From: JBBPYA01 sp038200385
Lineage (GTDB): Bacteria; Actinomycetota; Actinomycetes; Mycobacteriales; Geodermatophilaceae
Assembly (NCBI GenBank): GCA_038200385.1
Contig: JBBPYA010000068.1
Coordinates: 1 to 19,158, forward strand
Direction of reading: 5' to 3'
DNA length: 19,158 bases
The position numbers were made by a program, and so were the translations under genes. Positions 14,046-19,158 of this stretch are shown here, piece by piece. Every line of letters starts with the position of its first letter. Position 1 is the first letter of the stretch. The notes below the pieces were generated by a model. The model was not told the DNA's origin and did no database searches. It saw only the letters and a list, made by a program, of their open reading frames with translations.

Positions 14046-14787
14046 GGCTCGGCAGCGACCCCGGATCGGTATCAGCACGTATCTCGAGAAGGCCAGGTGG
14101 GGTGCCTGGGACCAACCGGCGGTGCTGCTCCCGCACGCCTACGTCGACGTCGTGCACCGCGCCGGCGGGATCGCGGTCCTGCTGCCTCCCCAGCCCGACG
14201 GCGCCGACGAGGCGCTGTCCGGCCTGGACGGCCTGCTCCTCGCCGGGGGTGCCGACGTCGACCCGGACCGGTACGGCGCCGTAGCGCAGGAGGGGACCGA
14301 CCCCCCGCGCCGGGACCGCGACGCGTGGGAGCTCGCGCTGCTCGGAGCCGCCCTGGCCCAGGACACGCCGGTCCTCGGGGTCTGCCGCGGCGCCCAGGTG
14401 CTCAACGTCGCCGCCGGCGGGACGCTGCACCAGCACCTGCCCGATTTCGTCGGCACCCACCGCCACCGCCCGGCCCCCGGTCAGTTCGCCCGGGTCCGCG
14501 TCACCGTGGCCGCGGACAGCAGGCTGGCCGGCATCCTGGGTTCGGAGGTGGATGCGCCCTGCTCCCACCACCAGGCGATCGACCGGCTCGGCCGTGGCCT
14601 GCGCACCAGCGCCGTGGCCGAGGACGGGACCGTCGAGGCCGTCGAGATGCCGGGCCACGGCTACGTCCTCGGCGTGCAGTGGCATCCTGAGCTGGACGTG
14701 GACGACCTGCGGCTGATCGGCTCCCTGGTGACTGCCGCCCGGGACCGGAGGGCAGGGTCGGTGCACCTCGCCGAGCAGACCCGGTGA
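14026..14787 (+). CDS. Gamma-glutamyl hydrolase, class I amidotransferase/peptidase C26 (PuuD-like)
   Basis: The 253-residue product has the peptidase C26 signature. GLDGLLLAGGADVDPDRYG (67-84) is followed by the nucleophile elbow LGVCRGAQVLNVAAGGTLHQ (Cys120), and VQWHPE holds the His and Glu of the triad (His220, Glu222). PuuD-type enzymes cleave the gamma-glutamyl amide at the end of glutamylated-amine pathways and release glutamate; here the expected partner product is glycine if the amine was ethanolamine. The GTG start at 14026 lies inside the ligase gene (20-bp overlap), and the stop overlaps the aldehyde dehydrogenase start (GTGA), so expression is tightly coupled. Confidence 0.88.
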   Translation: MASSGSEARQRPRIGISTYLEKARWGAWDQPAVLLPHAYVDVVHRAGGIAVLLPPQPDGADEALSGLDGLLLAGGADVDPDRYGAVAQEGTDPPRRDRDAWELALLGAALAQDTPVLGVCRGAQVLNVAAGGTLHQHLPDFVGTHRHRPAPGQFARVRVTVAADSRLAGILGSEVDAPCSHHQAIDRLGRGLRTSAVAEDGTVEAVEMPGHGYVLGVQWHPELDVDDLRLIGSLVTAARDRRAGSVHLAEQTR

Positions 14788-16148
14788 GCATCACACAGCT
14801 GATCAACCCGGCCACCGAGCAGGTCGTGCGTTCGGTCCCGTCGGCCTCGCCGGAGGAGGCCGACGCCGCGATCGCCCGCAGCGCCGCGGTCGGGGCAGCG
14901 TGGCGTTCGGTGGCCCCGGCCGACCGGGCCCGGCTGCTGCGCCGCTTCGCCGAGGCCGTCGACGACCACGTCGAGGAGCTGGCCCGGCTGGAGGTCGACA
15001 ACGCCGGGCACACGATCACGAATGCCCGCTGGGAGGCTGGCAACGTCCGCGACGTTCTGCACTACTACGCCGCGGCGCCCGAACGCCTGCTGGGCCAGCA
15101 GATCCCGGTGGCCGGCGGCGTCAACGTGACGTTCAAGGAGCCGCTGGGCGTCGTCGGCGTCATCGTGCCGTGGAACTTCCCGATGCCCATCGCCGGCTGG
15201 GGGCTGGCGCCGGCCCTGGCCGCCGGCAACACCGTCATCCTCAAGCCCGCCGAGGTGACCCCGCTGACCGCGCTGCGCCTGGGCGAGATTGCGCTGGACG
15301 CGGGGCTCCCAGAAGGCGTGCTCCAGGTCGTCACCGGTCAGGGCTCGGTCGTCGGGCAGCGGTTGGTGGACTCCCCCGCGGTGGCCAAGATCGTCTTCAC
15401 CGGCTCCACCGAGGTGGGCCGGCAGATCATGGCCGGCTGCGCCCGGCACGTGAAGCGGCTGACCCTCGAACTCGGCGGCAAGAACGCCAACATCGTCTTC
15501 GCCGACGCCGATCTCGAGCGGGCCGCCGCCGCAGCGCCCGGCGGGGTCTTCGACAACGCGGGGCAGGACTGCTGCGCCCGCTCCCGGATCCTGGTGCAGC
15601 GCACCGTGTACGAGGAGTTCATGGCGCTGCTGGAACCGGCCGTGACCGGGCTGCGGGTCGGCGATCCGGGGGACGAGGCGACCGAGATGGGGCCGCTGAT
15701 CACCGCCGAGCACCACCGCAAGGTCGCCTCCTACGTGCCCGCGGACGCGCCGGTGGCCTTCCGCGGCTCCGCACCCGATGGTCCCGGCTTTTGGTTCGCC
15801 CCCACCGTGCTCGCTCCCGTGGACTCCACCGATCCGGCGTTCACCGAGGAGGTCTTCGGACCGGTGGTCGCCGTCGTACCGTTCGAGGACGAGGCCGACG
15901 CGGTCCGGATCGCCAACGACACCGCGTACGGTCTGTCGGGGTCGATCTGGACCCGCGACATCGGCCGGGCGCTGCGGACCGCGCGCGCGGTCCAGGCCGG
16001 CAACCTGTCGGTGAACTCGAACTCCTCGGTGCGGTACTCCACGCCCTTCGGCGGCTTCAAGCAGTCCGGGCTCGGGCGCGAACTCGGCCCGGACGCGCTG
16101 GAGGCCTTCACCGAGACCAAGAACGTCTACATCCACACGGAGGACTGA
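14784..16148 (+). CDS. NAD(P)-dependent aldehyde dehydrogenase
   Basis: The 454-residue product has all key aldehyde dehydrogenase features: PWNFP with Asn131, LKPAE with Lys154, FTGSTEVG at 205-212, LELGGKN with general-base Glu229, and GQDCCARSR with nucleophile Cys263. C-terminal EEVFGPV and FGGFKQSGLGRELG are also present. It is slightly shorter than the usual 480-500 residues, mainly through a shorter N-terminus. The likely role is oxidation of a gamma-glutamyl-amino-aldehyde to its acid, as PuuC does in the putrescine route. The GTG start is fixed by the overlap with the hydrolase stop. The SDR follows after 4 bp, with a GAGGAC ribosome binding site overlapping the stop codon region. 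Confidence 0.93.
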   Translation: MSITQLINPATEQVVRSVPSASPEEADAAIARSAAVGAAWRSVAPADRARLLRRFAEAVDDHVEELARLEVDNAGHTITNARWEAGNVRDVLHYYAAAPERLLGQQIPVAGGVNVTFKEPLGVVGVIVPWNFPMPIAGWGLAPALAAGNTVILKPAEVTPLTALRLGEIALDAGLPEGVLQVVTGQGSVVGQRLVDSPAVAKIVFTGSTEVGRQIMAGCARHVKRLTLELGGKNANIVFADADLERAAAAAPGGVFDNAGQDCCARSRILVQRTVYEEFMALLEPAVTGLRVGDPGDEATEMGPLITAEHHRKVASYVPADAPVAFRGSAPDGPGFWFAPTVLAPVDSTDPAFTEEVFGPVVAVVPFEDEADAVRIANDTAYGLSGSIWTRDIGRALRTARAVQAGNLSVNSNSSVRYSTPFGGFKQSGLGRELGPDALEAFTETKNVYIHTED

Positions 16149-16152
16149 GGAC

Positions 16153-16920
16153 ATGGCACAACGGCTCGCCGGACGCGTCGCGGTCGTGACCGGCGGCGGC
16201 AGCGGGATCGGCGCGGCCAGCGCCCGGCGGTTGGCCGCCGACGGCGCGCACGTCGTCGTGGCCGACATCGACGAGTCCTCGGGCGGGGCGCTGGCCGCCG
16301 AAGTGGACGGACTCTTCGTCCGGACCGACGTGACGAACGCCGACGACGTCGAGGGTCTGTACGCCGCGGCCCAGGAGCGTTTCGGCACGATCGACGTGGC
16401 CTTCCACAACGCCGGTATCTCCCCGCCCGAGGACGGCTCCATCCTGGACACCGGTCTGGTGGCGTGGCGCCGCGTCCAGGAGGTCAACCTGACCTCGGTG
16501 TACCTGTGCTGCAAGGCCGTGCTGCCCTACATGCAGGCGCAGGGACGCGGGAGCATCATCAACGTGGCCTCCTTCGTCGCCGTGATGGGAGCCGCGACGT
16601 CGCAGATCTCCTACTCCGCATCCAAGGGGGGCGTGCTGGCAATGAGCCGCGAACTCGGTGTCCAGTTCGCCCGCGAAGGAATCCGGGTCAACGCGTTGTG
16701 CCCCGGTCCGGTGAACACGCCCCTGCTGGAGGAGCTGTTCGCCAGCGACGCCGAGGCCGCCCAGCGGCGCCTGGTGCACGTCCCGATGGGCCGCTTCGCC
16801 CGGCCCGAGGAGATCGCGGGCGCCGTGGCGTTCCTGGCCAGCGACGACGCCAGCTTCGTCACCGCCACGACGTTCCTGGTCGACGGCGGCATCTCCGGCG
16901 CCTACGTGACACCGCTGTGA
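16153..16920 (+). CDS. Short-chain dehydrogenase/reductase (SDR)
   Basis: The 255-residue classical SDR has TGGGSGIG (13-20), Asp38 at the end of beta-strand 2 (VVADIDE), which favours NAD(H), NAG (86-88), catalytic Asn112, Ser140, Tyr154 and Lys158 (YSASK), and PGPVNTPL. It will oxidise an alcohol or reduce a ketone. Annotation pipelines might call it a 3-oxoacyl-ACP reductase, but the operon gives no fatty-acid context. In an ethanolamine route the glutamylated intermediate still has a primary alcohol that must become an aldehyde, and this SDR is the only dehydrogenase in the operon that could do it. That role is inference. Its stop is 13 bp before the regulator gene. Confidence 0.9.
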   Translation: MAQRLAGRVAVVTGGGSGIGAASARRLAADGAHVVVADIDESSGGALAAEVDGLFVRTDVTNADDVEGLYAAAQERFGTIDVAFHNAGISPPEDGSILDTGLVAWRRVQEVNLTSVYLCCKAVLPYMQAQGRGSIINVASFVAVMGAATSQISYSASKGGVLAMSRELGVQFAREGIRVNALCPGPVNTPLLEELFASDAEAAQRRLVHVPMGRFARPEEIAGAVAFLASDDASFVTATTFLVDGGISGAYVTPL

Positions 16921-16933
16921 GCCGGCTTCGGCC

Positions 16934-17737
16934 GTGAGCGGTGTACGGGGGAAGGCAGCGGGCGCGCTGTTGGCCGGCGACGTCCCAGGGCCGGCCCGGG
17001 CGCGCGCCGACGACGCGCTGTTCCGCCCGGTCAGGGCGGCCAACGCCTTCGAGGAGACCGTGGAACGGCTGCTGCAGGCCGTCCGGTTGGGTGTGGTCGC
17101 CCCCGGGCAGCGACTGCCGCCCGAGCGTGAGCTGGCCAACCGGTTCCGGATCAGCCGGGAGCGGCTGCGCGAGAGCCTGCGGGTGCTCATCGACGCGGGT
17201 TACCTGGAGGTCCGGCGCGGCCGCTACGGCGGGACGTTCGTCCGCACCGCGCAGCCCGGCGGCGCCGGGCCCGGCGCCGGTCCGGCTCGCTCGGCGGGGG
17301 AACTCGACGACGCGCTGACCTTCCGCCGGGTGGTCGAGTGCGGAGCGGCCGAGGCCGCCGCGGTCGCCGAACTGGGCACCGCCGAGCGCGACCACCTCTG
17401 CGGTCTGCTGGCGCAGACCTCCGCCGCCCCGCCGTCGGCCTACCAGCGGCTGGACTCGCGGCTGCACCTGGCGATCGCGGAGGTCACCGGATCGGCCAGC
17501 CTGATCGCCGCGGTCGCCGACGTCCGGCTGCGGACCAACGACCTGCTGCAGGAGATCCCCGTCCTGGCGCCCAACATCGAGCACTCCAACCGGCAACACG
17601 AGCTGATCGTCGCCGCGATCCTGGCCGGGGACGCCGCGGCCGCGCACGGGGTGATGGCCGAACACCTGGAGGGCACCGCGATGCTGCTGCGCGGGTTCCT
17701 GCGGCCGCCGGGTCGGGAGGACCGGTCCACCGTCTGA
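16934..17737 (+). CDS. FadR-subfamily GntR transcriptional regulator
   Basis: The 267-residue product has a winged helix-turn-helix at about 40-104 (LPPERELANRFRISRERLRESLRVLIDAGYLEVRRGRYGGTFVR in consecutive segments). A C-terminal FCD-type helical domain follows, with likely metal/effector ligands Asp174, His178, His222 and His244. An Arg/Ala-rich extension of about 38 residues precedes the DNA-binding domain; a later start is possible, but GTG at 16934 gives the full wing and fits the operon spacing. A Gly/Pro-rich linker (106-122) separates the domains. It is the last gene of the eat-ligase operon and the probable regulator of the TGGT...ACCA repeat at 11048-11067, with an intermediate of amine breakdown as effector. 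Confidence 0.9.
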   Translation: MSGVRGKAAGALLAGDVPGPARARADDALFRPVRAANAFEETVERLLQAVRLGVVAPGQRLPPERELANRFRISRERLRESLRVLIDAGYLEVRRGRYGGTFVRTAQPGGAGPGAGPARSAGELDDALTFRRVVECGAAEAAAVAELGTAERDHLCGLLAQTSAAPPSAYQRLDSRLHLAIAEVTGSASLIAAVADVRLRTNDLLQEIPVLAPNIEHSNRQHELIVAAILAGDAAAAHGVMAEHLEGTAMLLRGFLRPPGREDRSTV

Positions 17738-17754
17738 GGACGTCTCGGCGTGTC

Positions 17755-17794
17755 TTGACGAGATCCTAGATTGGCGTAGATGCGGCGATAGGGT
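17755..17794 (+). promoter_or_regulatory. Putative promoter elements for the ATPase gene
   Basis: TTGACG (17755-17760) with TAGATG (17777-17782, 16-bp spacing) could form a sigma-70-type promoter. Alternatively TAGGGT (17789-17794) lies 8 bases before the ATG at 17803 and could give a leaderless transcript, as proposed for the LacI-type gene. I cannot decide between them. Confidence 0.4.
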
Positions 17795-17802
17795 GCCGAC
17801 CT

Positions 17803-18990
17803 ATGGATCCGGTCCGCAACCCCTACGCCCCAGGCGCCGGTCAGCGGCCGCCGGAGCTGGCCGGCCGGGACCGGGAGCTGGCCCGCTTCGATGTGGTCCT
17901 GGAGCGGGTCGCGCACGGCCGCCCGGAGCGTTCGCTGCTGCTCACCGGGCTGCGCGGGGTGGGCAAGACGGTGCTGCTCAACCAGTTGCGTTCCGCGGCG
18001 ATCGGCCGCGGCTGGGGTACCGGCAAGCTGGAGGCCCGACCCGACCAGTCGGTACGCCGGGCGCTGTCCGGCGCGCTGCACCTGGCGGCGCGCGAGTTGG
18101 CCGGCCGGCACCGCGACCCGGCCCGGGTCGAGGCGTTCCTCGGCGTCCTCAAGGCGTTCGCGCTGCGCGAGTCCGCCGGCGTCCGGCTCCGGGACCGGTG
18201 GCAGCCCGGCATCGACGTACCGGCCGCCACCGGTCGGGCCGACTCCGGTGACATCGAGATCGACCTGGTGGAGCTGCTCACCGACGCGGCCGCGCTGGCC
18301 GGCGACGTCGGGGTCGGGATCGCGCTGTTCGTCGACGAGATGCAGGACCTCGGCGCGGCCGACGTGTCGGCGCTGTGCGCGGCCTGCCACGAGCTGTCGC
18401 AGCAGGCCGCACCGCTGATCGTCGTCGGCGCCGGGCTGCCGCACCTGCCCGCCGTGCTGGCCGGGGCGAAGAGCTACTCCGAGCGGCTGTTCAGCTACGT
18501 CCGGATCGACCGGCTGGACCGGGCCGCCGCCGACCTGGCGTTGCGGGCGCCGGCCGACCGGGAGGGCGTGGACTTCAGCACCGACGCGCTGGACGCCCTG
18601 TTCGCCGCGGCGGACGGCTATCCGTACTTCGTCCAGGCCTACGGCAAGGTGACCTGGGACGCCGCGGCGAGTTCGCCGATCACCGCCGACGACGTCACGG
18701 TGGCCGCCCCGGCGGCCGAGGCCGAGCTGGCCGTCGGGTTCTTCGGCTCCCGGTTCGAGCGGGCCACGCCGGCCGAGCGGGAGTACCTGCGCGCGATGGC
18801 CGAACTGGGCTCGGCGGACCAGCCGGTGGCCACCGCCGAGGTGGCCCGGCTGCTCAGCCGGCGGCCGGCCTCGCTGTCCCCGGCACGAGACACCCTGATC
18901 AAGAAGGGTCTGGTCTACAGCGCCCAGCGCGGCTCGATCGCGTTCACCGTGCCGCACTTCGGCCGCTACCTGCGCGCGCAGCCGGACTGA
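17803..18990 (+). CDS. AAA/ORC-like P-loop ATPase with C-terminal winged helix
   Basis: The 395-residue product has a Walker A GLRGVGKT (49-56) and a Walker B with acidic pair, IALFVDEMQDL (173-183). A middle helical part and a C-terminal region (about 330-390, VATAEVARLLSRRPASLSPARDTLIKKGLV in successive segments) look like a winged helix-turn-helix. This layout resembles the stand-alone AAA_16/ORC1-type ATPases found singly in many actinobacteria; their function is mostly unknown. It is separated from the regulator by 65 bp with its own promoter candidates, and I see no partner gene for a conflict or defence system. It ends 19 bp before menB. Confidence 0.85.
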   Translation: MDPVRNPYAPGAGQRPPELAGRDRELARFDVVLERVAHGRPERSLLLTGLRGVGKTVLLNQLRSAAIGRGWGTGKLEARPDQSVRRALSGALHLAARELAGRHRDPARVEAFLGVLKAFALRESAGVRLRDRWQPGIDVPAATGRADSGDIEIDLVELLTDAAALAGDVGVGIALFVDEMQDLGAADVSALCAACHELSQQAAPLIVVGAGLPHLPAVLAGAKSYSERLFSYVRIDRLDRAAADLALRAPADREGVDFSTDALDALFAAADGYPYFVQAYGKVTWDAAASSPITADDVTVAAPAAEAELAVGFFGSRFERATPAEREYLRAMAELGSADQPVATAEVARLLSRRPASLSPARDTLIKKGLVYSAQRGSIAFTVPHFGRYLRAQPD

Positions 18991-18996
18991 GCCGGC

Positions 18997-19002
18997 TACG
19001 TT
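18997..19002 (+). promoter_or_regulatory. Putative -10 box for menB (leaderless)
   Basis: TACGTT fits TANNNT and lies 7 bases before the ATG at 19010, the same spacing as at the LacI-type gene. It implies a leaderless menB transcript starting in the 19-bp gap after the ATPase gene. Confidence 0.35.
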
Positions 19003-19009
19003 GCTGGGC

Positions 19010-19158
19010 ATGGCACCGGTCTCCGAGCTGTTCGACGCCGGCGCGTGGACCGAGGTCGAGGGGCTCGGGTTCACCGACCTGACCTATCACCGGGCCGTCG
19101 ACGCCGCGGTGGTACGCATCGCGTTCAACCGCCCGGAGGTCCGCAACGCCTTCCGGCC
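19010..19158 (+). CDS. menB: 1,4-dihydroxy-2-naphthoyl-CoA synthase, N-terminal part (partial)
   Basis: The 49 residues up to the window end read MAPVSELFDAGAWTEVEGLG, then FTDLTYHRAVDAAVVRIAFN and RPEVRNAFR. The DLTYHR segment and the crotonase-fold start IAFNRPEVRNAFR match actinobacterial MenB, which closes the naphthoate ring in menaquinone synthesis. The catalytic part lies outside the window. Another enoyl-CoA hydratase/isomerase cannot be fully excluded, but the FDAGAW...YHR lead-in is characteristic of MenB. The gene marks conserved chromosomal background on the right. Confidence 0.8.
   Translation, partial: MAPVSELFDAGAWTEVEGLGFTDLTYHRAVDAAVVRIAFNRPEVRNAFR

Noticed and set aside
11046..14078. 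1010-codon open frame on the minus strand across the permease and ligase genes
   Set aside because: It is antisense to two clear enzyme genes, has His/Gln/Arg/Gly-rich composition typical of GC-rich shadow frames, and crosses the repeat region and two operon genes.
16917..16936. GCCG-GCTT-CGGC stem between the SDR and the regulator as a terminator
   Set aside because: It has only a 4-bp stem with no T-run, in a 13-bp intergenic gap within an apparent operon.
17803..18990. ATPase as part of a defence or conflict system
   Set aside because: It stands alone between a metabolic operon and menB with no nuclease, toxin or other effector gene. Single ORC-like ATPases of this kind appear common in actinobacterial chromosomes.
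17440..19074. 544-codon open frame on the minus strand opposite the ATPase gene and regulator end
   Set aside because: The ATPase on the plus strand has Walker A and B motifs; the reverse frame is a low-complexity shadow that also crosses a promoter region and the menB start.

Overview
The window is very GC-rich and reads as a chromosomal segment of a high-GC actinobacterium. Supporting signs are frequent GTG starts, 4-bp GTGA/ATGA stop-start overlaps, FadR- and LacI-type regulators, TANNNT -10 boxes placed just upstream of start codons, and an actinobacterial-type menB at the right edge. I cannot name the genus from the sequence. No rRNA, tRNA, CRISPR, phage or insertion-sequence gene was found. 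No stretch longer than about 230 bp lacks a gene.

Left block (1-6705): the 3' end of an ABC-2 type permease is translationally coupled to an aromatic amino acid/histidine lyase homologue (HAL1). Facing it is an amidohydrolase_2 gene. A LacI-family regulator is divergent from the amidohydrolase and converges on a leftward set: an ornithine cyclodeaminase/mu-crystallin family gene, a second lyase homologue (HAL2) and a cysteine-dioxygenase-like cupin. Both lyases depart from the canonical Ala-Ser-Gly triad that forms the MIO cofactor: G-T-G in HAL1 and A-A-G in HAL2. Two identical 12-bp palindromes of LacI-operator type lie between HAL2 and the cupin. This block looks like a small LacI-controlled catabolic (or less likely biosynthetic) locus with an unassigned substrate, and it is the best candidate here for something undescribed.

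Middle block (6706-10863): a Rieske non-heme iron oxygenase, which carries a second, cluster-less Rieske-like segment, is coupled to a cytosine deaminase (codA) homologue. A convergent NCS1-family nucleobase permease follows. Together they suggest uptake, oxygenation or demethylation, and deamination of an N-heterocycle.

Right block (10864-17737): a clear operon of an ethanolamine-type APC permease, a glutamine synthetase-like gamma-glutamyl-amine ligase, a gamma-glutamyl hydrolase (PuuD/peptidase C26 type), an aldehyde dehydrogenase, an SDR and a FadR-type regulator. It fits the gamma-glutamylated ethanolamine (or related amino-alcohol) route: import, glutamylation of the amine, oxidation of the alcohol to aldehyde and acid, then release of glutamate. 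The promoter has a perfect TTGACA -35 and an inverted repeat of TGGT...ACCA type just after the predicted start of transcription. Between the permease and the ligase lies a duplicated 34-bp GAGCGAGC-type repeat. It encodes two tiny ORFs that join the two genes by three successive 4-bp overlaps.

Right edge (17738-19158): a stand-alone AAA/ORC-like ATPase, probably chromosomal background, and the start of menB (menaquinone synthesis), truncated by the window end.
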